Source: an uncultured Bacteroidales bacterium
Lineage (GTDB): Bacteria; Bacteroidota; Bacteroidia; Bacteroidales; F082
Direction: 5' to 3'
NCBI GenBank assembly: GCA_900317055.1
Contig: ONFF01000022.1
Location: forward strand, 1 to 55,543
DNA length: 55,543 bases
The translations under genes and the position numbers were made by a program. Positions within the stretch are counted from its first letter, which is position 1. Every line of letters starts with the position of its first letter. A model generated the notes under the pieces. It saw only the letters and a program-made list of their open reading frames with translations. It had not been told where the DNA came from and did no database searches. Of this stretch, positions 34,773 to 42,916 are shown in pieces.

Positions 34773-35276
34773 ATGAATGTCGTTCTCATTGCGGCGGCCA
34801 TCTGTCTGGCCATTGTCGGCATCGTGGGTGCTATTGTACCGGGCATTGCCGGACCGCCTTTCAGTTATTTGAGTGTGTTGGCCGTTTCATTTGTCGAAGG
34901 GGTCGAGCACTCGGTCACTTTCCTTGTCGTCATGGGCGTCATCGCAGCGGTGATTTTCACTCTGGATTATATCGTGCCCGTTTGGGGAACCAAGAAATTC
35001 GGTGGTTCCAAGGCAGGCATGTGGGGGAGTACCATCGGACTTTTGGTGGGTTTGACGCTTACCTTGTTCTTCAACGCAGCCTTCCCTGTCATCTTGGCGG
35101 GCCCGTTTTTTGGCGCATATTTCGGTGAAAGAATCGCGAAAACACCTAATAAACAAGCCTGGAAAGCGGCTTTTGGTTCATTTGTCGGTTTTTTGGTGGG
35201 CACGCTGCTGAAACTGGTTTACGCATTCGTTTGTTTAGTATTCATTGTCAAGGACTTAATTGGTTTATTGGTATGA
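34773..35276 (+). CDS. DUF456 membrane protein
   Basis: A 167-residue inner-membrane protein matching DUF456: GIVGAIVPGIAGPPFSYLSV, then DYIVPVWGTKKFGGSKAGMW and a glycine-rich GPFFGAYFGERI. Four to five transmembrane helices are visible; the function of the family is unknown. The ATG chosen gives the usual family N-terminus, and a longer frame upstream would start within the promoter region. It overlaps the transketolase gene by four bases (ATGA), so the two are coupled. Confidence 0.85.
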   Translation: MNVVLIAAAICLAIVGIVGAIVPGIAGPPFSYLSVLAVSFVEGVEHSVTFLVVMGVIAAVIFTLDYIVPVWGTKKFGGSKAGMWGSTIGLLVGLTLTLFFNAAFPVILAGPFFGAYFGERIAKTPNKQAWKAAFGSFVGFLVGTLLKLVYAFVCLVFIVKDLIGLLV

Positions 35277-36079
35277 CTTCATTGGAAGAGAAAGCGAAAC
35301 ATATTCGTCAGCTTATCTTGACCGCTTTGGCTGAAGCTGGCTCGGGACATACGGGCGGCTCTCTCGATTTGGTCGATATTTTCACTGTATTGTATTTCAA
35401 TCATTTGCGTCACGACCCGCAACATCCCGAATGGGAGGATCGCGACAAGGTGGTGCTTTCCATCGGGCATACGGCTCCTGTGTTGTACGCGACCTTGGCG
35501 GCGGTGGGCTATTTTCCTGAAGAAGAGATGCTTACATTGCGCAAATTAGGCAGCCGTCTGCAAGGGCATCCGAGCTACGAGTTCCGCTTGCCTGGCTTGG
35601 AGACCTGCTCTGGCTCGTTGGGACAAGGTCTAGGTGTGGCATTGGGTATGGCTCTGGCTGCTAAGATGGATAGCAAACCGAACCGTGTGTTCTGCATTAT
35701 GGGCGACGGCGAGCAGCAGGAGGGAAGTGTTTGGGAGTCGGCCATGGCTGCGGCGCATCATCAGGTGGACAACCTCTGCGCCATCATCGACCGCAACCGC
35801 CTGCAAATTGATGGCGGCACGGAGAAGGTGATGGCCATCGACCCTTTGCGCGACAAATGGGCAGCTTTCGGCTGGCATACCATCGAGATTGACGGGCACG
35901 ACATGAGCCAAATTAAGATGGCGCTGGACTTGGCTGACCAAGAGAAAGGCAGGCCGACCGTCATCATCGCTGATACCATCATGGGCAAGGGCGTGAAGAG
36001 CATCGAGGACAACAACCAATGGCACGGCAAGGTGCCGAGCAAGGAACAATTACCTGGTTTTATAAACGAATTGTCGTAG
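35273..36079 (+). CDS. Transketolase, N-terminal subunit
   Basis: A 268-residue protein equal to the thiamine-pyrophosphate-binding half of transketolase. Visible motifs: SGHTGGSLDLVDI, DRDKVVLSIGHTAPVLYA, SCSGSLGQGLGVALGMAL-like CSGSLGQGLGVALGMALA, and the TPP/Mg2+ motif GDGEQQEGSVWESAMAAAHH ending at IIDRNRLQID. Split transketolases work as a heterotetramer with the C-terminal subunit encoded next. The enzyme exchanges two-carbon units among pentose-phosphate sugars. It is coupled to DUF456 upstream and separated from its partner by a 77-bp gap containing a palindromic repeat. Confidence 0.93.
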   Translation: MTSLEEKAKHIRQLILTALAEAGSGHTGGSLDLVDIFTVLYFNHLRHDPQHPEWEDRDKVVLSIGHTAPVLYATLAAVGYFPEEEMLTLRKLGSRLQGHPSYEFRLPGLETCSGSLGQGLGVALGMALAAKMDSKPNRVFCIMGDGEQQEGSVWESAMAAAHHQVDNLCAIIDRNRLQIDGGTEKVMAIDPLRDKWAAFGWHTIEIDGHDMSQIKMALDLADQEKGRPTVIIADTIMGKGVKSIEDNNQWHGKVPSKEQLPGFINELS

Positions 36080-36145
36080 AGACGCAATGATTGTGTCTCC
36101 TGAAAAATGGAATTAATTTGAGACGCAATCATTGCGTCTCTACAA
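36077..36145. repeat. Palindromic repeat pair (GTAGAGACGCAATGATTG type)
   Basis: Two inverted 24-bp arms, GTAGAGACGCAATGATTGtGTCTC and its complement, separated by about 20 bp. Each arm also folds on itself (GAGACGCAAT / ATTGCGTCTC). It fills the gap between the transketolase subunits and starts at the stop codon of the first. The type resembles dispersed MITE/REP-like elements of Bacteroidota; on RNA it would form a strong structure between the two cistrons. Confidence 0.85.
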
Positions 36146-36156
36146 AACGAAACGTC

Positions 36157-38037
36157 ATGAATTACAAAAATAAAGGCAACAAGGCCACAAAGGCTGGTTT
36201 CGGCGAGGGTGTCCTTGCTGCTGCACAACAAGATAAAAGGGTGGTCGGATTGGGAGCCGACATTACCAATTCTGTCGGGATGAACCTTTTTGCAGAGGCC
36301 TTTCCCGAGAGGTTTCTCTCCATGGGTATCGCTGAACAAGATGCCGTGGCAACGGCTGCTGGATTGGCTCTAGGTGGTAAGATTCCCGTCTTTAGCACCT
36401 ACGGCGTGTTTGCGGCGCACCGTGCCAACGACCAGATTCGTATCTCGGTGTGTTATAACAATGTGCATGTCATCATTGGTGGTGCTCATGCAGGTGTTTC
36501 AGTAGGCCCCGACGGTGCCACGCACCAAGCTTTGGAGGACATCGCAGTCATGCGTGTGTTGCCTAACATGACCGTCATTTCGCCTTGCGATGCCACCCAA
36601 GCCAAAATCGCCACGGAGAAAGCCATCCTTGAATGTAAAGGACCGGTCTATGTGCGTTTCGGGCGCGAGGCAGTGCCTGACTTTACTGCTGAAGATCAGG
36701 AGTTTGAAATCGGAAAAGCTCAGCTGATGCAGGATGGTAGTGATGTCACGCTTGTTGCCACGGGACATGAGGTGTGGGAAGCCTTGGAAGCCGCTCACAT
36801 GCTTCAACAAGTTGGTATCTCAGCTCGTGTCATCAATATGCATACCATCAAGCCGTTGGATGGCGAGATGCTCAACAAAGCTGCTGATGAAACCCGTATG
36901 ATCTTCACCATTGAAGAGCATCAGGTTGCAGGCGGTTTAGGTGGTGCCGTAACAGAGTTTTTGGCCGAAAACCATCCTATCCGTGTTGTTCGTATTGGCA
37001 TGAACGACCGTTTCGGTGAGTCGGGACAGGCTTCAGCTTTGATGCATAAGTATGGCCTTGATGCCGCAGGCATCGTTAATCGGGTGCTAGAAATGGTCGC
37101 CAATGATGACCTCAGCATCTATATTCGCAAGATGGGCATGCCTTTCAACACTTATCCCAAGAAGCTGTATAATAGCAAGATACTATATGAAGGCTACGAC
37201 TATCATGATGAGTCGACTTTTGCAACCTGTCACGATACACAGGTCTATAAGCATTATATTGACCAAGGCAAACGGGGACACGAGGTGCGCGAGACCTTAG
37301 CCCGTGCCCTTCACGACCATTTCATCACGCATGAGCTGTACAAAATGCTCGACCTTTATGATGAGAAAGATGTCATTGGCATTATGGGAGGCCATGCCAA
37401 AAGGCGTGATGACCCACAATACCGCCAAATCGTGTTTTTGAGCAAGAAACTGACCGAAATGGGTCGCTTGATGGTCACAGGCGGTGGTCCAGGTGCCATG
37501 GAGGCCACACATCTCGGCGCTTGGATGGCGGGTAGGAGCGAGGCCGAGACCGACGAAGCAGTTGATATGCTAATGCCTTCGCCGACCTACAAGGATGAAG
37601 GCTGGCTTTGCCGTTCTTTCGAGGTAATGGAGCGTTTTCCTCTGCAAACGGACTACCGCAGCCTTGCCATCCCGACCTATTATTACGGTCATGAGCCAAC
37701 GGCGCCATTTGCTACCGACATTGCCAAATACTTCGACAACAGCGTGCGTGAGGATGGTATAGTCACCATTGCCAAGGGCGGCATCATCTACACGTCTGGC
37801 AGTGCGGGCACGATGCAAGAAATCTTCCAAGACGCAGGCCAAAACCACTACGAGAGTGAAGGCTACGCCAGCCCGATGATCTTCATGGGCAAGGACTATT
37901 ACACGAATTGTATGCCCGCCTATTCATTGCTGAAAGATCTGAGCGACAGAGGCTTGTTTAAGAATATGATACTCACCATTTCTGATGACAACGATGAGAT
38001 TATTGAGGCGATAGTGAGGTTTAGGGAGGGGAAGTGA
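36157..38037 (+). CDS. Transketolase C-terminal subunit fused to a LOG/PpnN-like domain
   Basis: A 626-residue protein. Residues ~1-312 are the pyrimidine-binding and C-terminal transketolase domains: FLSMGIAEQDAVATAAGLAL holds the catalytic glutamate, then DGATHQALEDIAVMRVLPN, GPVYVRFGRE and VAGGLGGAVTEFLAE. Residues ~313-626 are a LOG-family Rossmann domain related to nucleotide 5'-monophosphate nucleosidase PpnN: MVTGGGPGAMEATHLGAW and YTSGSAGTMQEIFQDAG (LOG motif GG-x-GT-x-x-E). The frame is continuous with no stop between them. PpnN-type enzymes release ribose 5-phosphate, a transketolase substrate, so the fusion makes metabolic sense (inference). The LOG half is larger than minimal cytokinin-activating LOG proteins. 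The ATG follows the palindromic repeat; an earlier in-frame start would be inside it. Confidence 0.9.
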   Translation: MNYKNKGNKATKAGFGEGVLAAAQQDKRVVGLGADITNSVGMNLFAEAFPERFLSMGIAEQDAVATAAGLALGGKIPVFSTYGVFAAHRANDQIRISVCYNNVHVIIGGAHAGVSVGPDGATHQALEDIAVMRVLPNMTVISPCDATQAKIATEKAILECKGPVYVRFGREAVPDFTAEDQEFEIGKAQLMQDGSDVTLVATGHEVWEALEAAHMLQQVGISARVINMHTIKPLDGEMLNKAADETRMIFTIEEHQVAGGLGGAVTEFLAENHPIRVVRIGMNDRFGESGQASALMHKYGLDAAGIVNRVLEMVANDDLSIYIRKMGMPFNTYPKKLYNSKILYEGYDYHDESTFATCHDTQVYKHYIDQGKRGHEVRETLARALHDHFITHELYKMLDLYDEKDVIGIMGGHAKRRDDPQYRQIVFLSKKLTEMGRLMVTGGGPGAMEATHLGAWMAGRSEAETDEAVDMLMPSPTYKDEGWLCRSFEVMERFPLQTDYRSLAIPTYYYGHEPTAPFATDIAKYFDNSVREDGIVTIAKGGIIYTSGSAGTMQEIFQDAGQNHYESEGYASPMIFMGKDYYTNCMPAYSLLKDLSDRGLFKNMILTISDDNDEIIEAIVRFREGK

Positions 38038-38067
38038 GTCGTTCCAAATTGTGTGTTTTGATTGTAC

Positions 38068-41000
38068 TTAGTTTTTCACAAATGTTTTTGAAACGCATTC
38101 TTGATCCGTTACGATTCGGATGAAATACACACCCGTTTTTAGGCTACTCACATTCAATATGACTAAATCTTGTTGTTCCACTTCATGGTCCTCCACCAAT
38201 TGTCCAAGCGAGTTATAGATAGTGATACATTTGATGTCATTGCCTTTGATGCAGAGATTGTCGCTTGCTGGATTGGGGAAAAGCTCGACCGCTTCACATT
38301 TTTCGTCAATGCCGTCAACATGTAAGAAGTGGGCAATGAGGTGGCGCGAGTGAGCAACGATAAATGTATAAGTAGCTGATTCTGATACAATCGTGTTGCC
38401 TTCGGTCCAATTTTGGAAGAGGTAGCTGTCATTGGGAACTGCACTAAGTGTGGCTGTTCCGCTAGCAGGATAAGTTCCCGCTCCAATGATGATGCCGCCA
38501 ATCTCAGGGTCGGCTTCGGCAGTTATTTCGTAAGACAAGGGAATGAAATGGGCGACGAGGTCGCGGTTATTCGTTACGATAAAACTGTAGTCAGGCTGAT
38601 CCGAGACTTGAGTGCCATTCTCCGTCCATTTGATGAAGGCAAAGCCTATGTTGGATGAGGCATGAATTGTGCAAGTTTGTCCGTAGTTGAATGTTCCACC
38701 ACCGCTGGCATTTCCACCTTCTGTGGGGCTGGCGGCAACATTTATGGTGTAGTCAACCATGGTGAAGTGCGCAACAAAGGTGGCCGATTCGGTGACGGTG
38801 AAGGAGTAGGAGGGGTTGGTAGAAACCTGTGTCCCATTCTTGGTCCACCTATGGAAGACAAACCCTGTATTGGCTGTGGCAGAAAGGGTACAGTTATCAC
38901 CGTAGTTGTAACCTCCTGATCCAGAAATGGTACCACCTTCTGCTGGATTGGCCATGGCAGTGATGATGTAGTTTTGTGTAGTGAAGTTGGCCACTAGATT
39001 TCTGTCAGAAGTGATGGTAAAGGTGTAGGATGGCTGGTTGGAAACAGGATTTCCGTTTTCCGTCCAATTGATGAAATTGAAACCGTAGTTGGTTGTTGCT
39101 GTTACCGTACAGTTGTCCCCATAATGGTAGGCACCACCGCCTGAGACCGTGCCGCCATTGGAGGGACTGGAGGAGATGCTGATGACATAGTTGTTTAACT
39201 GGAAATGTGCCACAAAACTAGCCGATTCCATCACGGTGAAAGAATAACTGGAGTTGGTTGATACTTGAGTTCCGTCCTTCGTCCAGCGTAGGAAAGTATA
39301 CCCGGGATTTGGCGTTGCAGTCAAAGTACAGGTTTGTCCATAATTGTATGTTCCGTTTCCAGAGATTGTACCGCTGTTATTAGGACTGGCTGTGGCATTG
39401 ATAGTGAAGCTTCTTAGCTGGAAATGGGCTACGTAGCTTGCGGCCTCCGTCACAGTGAAAGAATAGCTGGAGTTGGTGGAGACCTGTGTTCCATTCTTGG
39501 TCCATTTGATGAAATCATAGCCTGTGGCAGGTGTTGCCGTCAAGGTGCATATGCTGCCATAATTGTGCATACCGCCACCGTTGATAGTTCCGCCATTGCT
39601 CGGATTGGCCGTGGCAGTAATGTTAAAGCTTTGCAATTGGAAGTGCGCCACATAGGATGCTGCTTCTGTCACTATGAAGGAATAGATGGGGTCGGTCGAG
39701 ACCTGCGTTCCGTTCTTGGTCCATTTGATGAAGTCGTAGCCCGTAATCGGTGTTGCCGTCAAGGTGCAAGTGCTACTGTAGGTGTAAGTTCCGTTACCGT
39801 TGACTGTACCGCCATTGCTCGGGTTGGCCGTGGCAGTAATGTTAAAGCTTTGCAGTTGGAAGTGAGCCACATAGGCGGACGCTTCTTCCGTCACAGTGAA
39901 GGTATAGTCGGCATTGGTCGATACCTGTGTTCCGTTTTTGGTCCATTTAATGAAATCGTAACCTGTTGAAGGGCTGGCTAACAAGGTACAAGTGCTACCG
40001 TAGTTGTAAGTGCCGTCTCCGCTGATGGTTCCGCTATTGCTTGGATTGGCAGTTGCGGACACCGTGCAAGGAGGATTCCCGACCCGTATGCGGATTGTGT
40101 TCGAGGGGTCGGATTCTCCGTTGAAATAGTTAGTGGTAAGATGGTAATTATAAAAACCAACAGGTACGTTGCTGTTTGTATATGTGCAGCCGCTTATGTC
40201 GGTGGCTATAGCATTGCCGTCACGATAGAGTCTATAGGTGTATGTGCCATCGGTAATGTATGTTTTGATAAGCCATGACCGATCAGTAGTGACTTCCCAT
40301 AGTTGTCCAGTCTGTGAATACAATGAGGCATCTTCAACACCAGTGCTTGAATAAGGACAATAAGAAGCAGGATTACTTGTCTCGGAATAGAAAACGACCC
40401 AAAGGTCTTTGGTGTAGTCAATGACGATAGGTGTAGGAAATACGACATCCTGCCAGCTTCCAGCGGTAGCATTATAGCTTTGCTGATGCACCAACTCGGT
40501 GGGATGGGCGATGTCGCCTTTATAGATGGATATAGTATAGCTGCCTGCGTTACAGGAATAAAATGCAATTTTCTCAATAGCCATTCCTGCATAACTACTC
40601 AATGTCGTTGTAGGGTAGCGGTGTGCCCAATAGGTTCCTCCTTCATATCCAAAATTGTATATTGCATTTCCAGTGCCATATTGTAAAATTGCGTTTTCAG
40701 GGGTTGGAACTTGCCATGATAGGCTGACATTGTCCCCATTCACCGAAGCTTCGAGGCTGTCTGGACTTGGACCTGGAAAATGGACATCTGCGACCACGGT
40801 ACTGGATTTTAAGGACATGGTGCCATCTGATTTCACGCTTTTCACATAATAGGAATGAATGCCGTATGTGACATTGCTGTCAGTATAGCTTGTGGTGTGC
40901 AAGTTGTTGGCAATCAAGTCGCCATCTCGATAGAGTTTATAATAGGCAGCATCGCTAACGCTACTCCAAGTGGTGGTGACATTTCTCTCGCTTACCACGG

Positions 41001-42204
41001 AGTTGATTTCAGCGGGAGGATTGATATTGGGTGTTTGGGGATAGCAATTGAATATGGCACCGTTGTTTCTGTCATATGCCCTGTGGTTTGAGTTTTCCAT
41101 GCAGTTTCTTTGTGGGTTCAAAGCCCCAATCAAAAAGTATCCGTCACTTTTTCCCGCCCAGCCCCAATTGAAGTGGAAGTAATCGTTTTCGTCGTACCCA
41201 TCGCAAACAAATGCATGCCCGATGTTTTCCGTTTCTCTAAGACCTCTATATAGGATGGGGCGTTCAAGATCCAGTTCTTGCTTAAGCATTTCAATCCAAA
41301 GAGAATCAGAATAATAAATCGTGGTGTCAATGGACTTTCTTCTGTATACTATATTTGAGGAGTAATTAAAGTAGTGGGACAATGCGTATACGGAAGACTG
41401 GAGTTTGCCAGCACTCCCGGAGGAGGCATAGTCAGTATTTACGGACACGCCACAATGATACATCAATGTGGCTACAGCCAAAGCCTCTGCATCAGTGTAT
41501 CCTCTTGAATAATAGTTTTTCATGTTGTCCCAATCGTATGTGGTATTGCCAAAATCGACATACTGGCTGCCATATTGAGGATGGTGGTAGGGCGTATACG
41601 AATGCGTCCCATTGCCCTTGATGGGGTATTCCCAATAGTTCATGACTTGAGCCATTGCTGTGGCAACGCAACCCGAATAGCAATGACCGTCTGGTCCTGT
41701 TGGGGCGGCTGGACAAAGATTGTTGAAAGGTGCGTTTTGATACCACTTTGTTCTAATGAGCGGATTGACACTGTTTCTGGATTTAGTAGGTAAACCAATG
41801 CCGTTCAACAGGTTGTTCCATTCTGAATAGATTTCATCATCAGCTTCCAGTCTGCTTTCCGTCACAAATGCAACTTCTTCGTCGTATGCCTTCAACCATT
41901 CGTATATGTTTCCGAGCATTGTTTCCGTTCCAAATCCTCCCTCGGTTGAATAACCCAAAACGGGATGCACGGCATTGTCAGCAGCGATGATGACGAAACA
42001 ATGCTCGTTGCCAAAAATGTATATGTTTGGAAAAGATTCCTTTTCAGCAAAGTCAACAAGATGGATATCCATGTTACTATGCCGTTTGGAATTCAAAAAT
42101 GTCTCGGCAGCCCGCTGTGCTGTTTGCACAGTCACATTCTCAGCGAAGGCTGATAAGACCATGGCTAAAAGAAGGGTCAAAATAAGGATGCTTTTTCTTG
42201 CCAT
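38068..42204 (-). CDS. C10 (streptopain-like) cysteine peptidase with eight InlB-type repeats and T9SS tail
   Basis: A 1378-residue secreted protein. After the signal peptide (~1-21) comes a Spi/prodomain-like region (~22-140), then the C10 peptidase (~150-375). Catalytic Cys179 lies in YSGCVATAMAQVMNYW and His330 in ENIGHAFVCDGYD. A fibronectin-III domain (~395-470), a jelly-roll (~475-625) and another Fn3-like domain follow. Eight ~72-residue InlB_B_2-type repeats (~708-1295) end in a linker and a type A T9SS tail (~1305-1378, ELFPNPASDNLCIKG, LKTGVYFIRIV). C10 relatives include SpeB and PrtT. Repeats 1-4 are most alike (TGYDFIKWTKNGTQVST), so expansion there is recent. A -7 box lies 80 bp upstream. 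Confidence 0.93.
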   Translation of the reverse strand: MARKSILILTLLLAMVLSAFAENVTVQTAQRAAETFLNSKRHSNMDIHLVDFAEKESFPNIYIFGNEHCFVIIAADNAVHPVLGYSTEGGFGTETMLGNIYEWLKAYDEEVAFVTESRLEADDEIYSEWNNLLNGIGLPTKSRNSVNPLIRTKWYQNAPFNNLCPAAPTGPDGHCYSGCVATAMAQVMNYWEYPIKGNGTHSYTPYHHPQYGSQYVDFGNTTYDWDNMKNYYSRGYTDAEALAVATLMYHCGVSVNTDYASSGSAGKLQSSVYALSHYFNYSSNIVYRRKSIDTTIYYSDSLWIEMLKQELDLERPILYRGLRETENIGHAFVCDGYDENDYFHFNWGWAGKSDGYFLIGALNPQRNCMENSNHRAYDRNNGAIFNCYPQTPNINPPAEINSVVSERNVTTTWSSVSDAAYYKLYRDGDLIANNLHTTSYTDSNVTYGIHSYYVKSVKSDGTMSLKSSTVVADVHFPGPSPDSLEASVNGDNVSLSWQVPTPENAILQYGTGNAIYNFGYEGGTYWAHRYPTTTLSSYAGMAIEKIAFYSCNAGSYTISIYKGDIAHPTELVHQQSYNATAGSWQDVVFPTPIVIDYTKDLWVVFYSETSNPASYCPYSSTGVEDASLYSQTGQLWEVTTDRSWLIKTYITDGTYTYRLYRDGNAIATDISGCTYTNSNVPVGFYNYHLTTNYFNGESDPSNTIRIRVGNPPCTVSATANPSNSGTISGDGTYNYGSTCTLLASPSTGYDFIKWTKNGTQVSTNADYTFTVTEEASAYVAHFQLQSFNITATANPSNGGTVNGNGTYTYSSTCTLTATPITGYDFIKWTKNGTQVSTDPIYSFIVTEAASYVAHFQLQSFNITATANPSNGGTINGGGMHNYGSICTLTATPATGYDFIKWTKNGTQVSTNSSYSFTVTEAASYVAHFQLRSFTINATASPNNSGTISGNGTYNYGQTCTLTATPNPGYTFLRWTKDGTQVSTNSSYSFTVMESASFVAHFQLNNYVISISSSPSNGGTVSGGGAYHYGDNCTVTATTNYGFNFINWTENGNPVSNQPSYTFTITSDRNLVANFTTQNYIITAMANPAEGGTISGSGGYNYGDNCTLSATANTGFVFHRWTKNGTQVSTNPSYSFTVTESATFVAHFTMVDYTINVAASPTEGGNASGGGTFNYGQTCTIHASSNIGFAFIKWTENGTQVSDQPDYSFIVTNNRDLVAHFIPLSYEITAEADPEIGGIIIGAGTYPASGTATLSAVPNDSYLFQNWTEGNTIVSESATYTFIVAHSRHLIAHFLHVDGIDEKCEAVELFPNPASDNLCIKGNDIKCITIYNSLGQLVEDHEVEQQDLVILNVSSLKTGVYFIRIVTDQECVSKTFVKN
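38320..40080 (-). repeat. Eight tandem ~216-bp repeats coding InlB_B_2-type domains
   Basis: Eight in-frame units, each coding the pattern [YF]-x-I-x-A-x-[AS]-x-P-x-x-[GS]-G ... C-T-[LV]-x-A ... W-T-[KE]-[ND]-G ... Y-[ST]-F-x-V ... VAHF. The amino-terminal four are nearly homogenised at DNA level, which favours slippage or gene conversion; the eighth is the most diverged and lacks the Cys. Confidence 0.9.
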
Positions 42205-42285
42205 AGTTAGTCGATTTTGGTCGTTTTCAAAGCTTTAAGGCCTTTTATATGCGATTGTTCCAAACTAGAAACTCATAATTTGAGG

Positions 42286-42293
42286 CAAAGATA
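42286..42293 (-). promoter_or_regulatory. -7 promoter box TATCTTTG for the C10 peptidase gene
   Basis: An exact TATCTTTG about 80 nt upstream of the peptidase ATG and 11 bp beyond the stop codon of the RyR operon. It separates the two transcription units. Confidence 0.65.
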
Positions 42294-42304
42294 TGTTTTT
42301 TTAA

Positions 42305-42916
42305 TCACTTGTTATATTTCTTATTGTTATTCTTACTCACCCCTGCTTCTTCTACAATGAACTTTGATGTGCTCTGGATAAGGCTTCGCATAACTGAATT
42401 GCCTTCCTGCTTGTAAATGCTGATGAAGTAGTCCTTCATTTTCTTGCCTCTCTTCATCCATTTCAAGTAGCGATAGTCCCTTTTCCAGTCTTCTATCATC
42501 TTGTCTGAGATAGTGCACTTTTCAACCATTTTGAGTTTAACATTGAATTCCCCAGTTCCCCAATGGCTCTTTCCTCCTGGAAGGGGCATATAGGATCGGG
42601 GTACAATGAAACAATCGCCTGCAAAAGTTAACGGGTGCATCCCTTCCATGTCTTTTTTGTACACAAAGACGCTGTCTGTAAGGCTTTCCTTGGTGATGGG
42701 TATCTGAATACTGAAAACGCCTAAATCCACATCTTTTGCCAATATGATGGCTTCGTTGTACCATGAGGAAGAGATGGCGAAACTGAGGCTGAGGGTCAGG
42801 TTGTCACGGTCATTGAACGAAAAACGAATGTCGCGGTCGTAATCCTTTCCTACTTCAGGGAAAATCTGGTTAGCCGACATATTGGGTAAATGGCAGCGGT
42901 ATGGTTTCTTGGTCAT
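42305..42916 (-). CDS. Orphan protein, last gene of the TIR/MscS/RyR operon
   Basis: A 203-residue protein that I do not recognise. It has no signal peptide or transmembrane helix. The first ~120 residues look beta-rich (IRFSFNDRDNLTLSLSFAIS, VDLGVFSIQIPITKESLTDS) and may form a sandwich or ligand-binding fold. The last ~70 are highly basic and helical (KRDYRYLKWMKRGKKMKDYF), ending in a lysine/asparagine tail. The ATG is embedded in the stop codon of the Rossmann-RyR gene (ATGA), so the product is translationally coupled and probably acts with it. A longer frame upstream would only overlap that gene. Confidence 0.75.
   Translation of the reverse strand: MTKKPYRCHLPNMSANQIFPEVGKDYDRDIRFSFNDRDNLTLSLSFAISSSWYNEAIILAKDVDLGVFSIQIPITKESLTDSVFVYKKDMEGMHPLTFAGDCFIVPRSYMPLPGGKSHWGTGEFNVKLKMVEKCTISDKMIEDWKRDYRYLKWMKRGKKMKDYFISIYKQEGNSVMRSLIQSTSKFIVEEAGVSKNNNKKYNK

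Noticed and set aside
38320-40080. Possible CRISPR-like array from regularly spaced repeats
   Set aside because: Units are 216 bp, in frame, and code for InlB-type protein domains; there are no short repeats with unique spacers.
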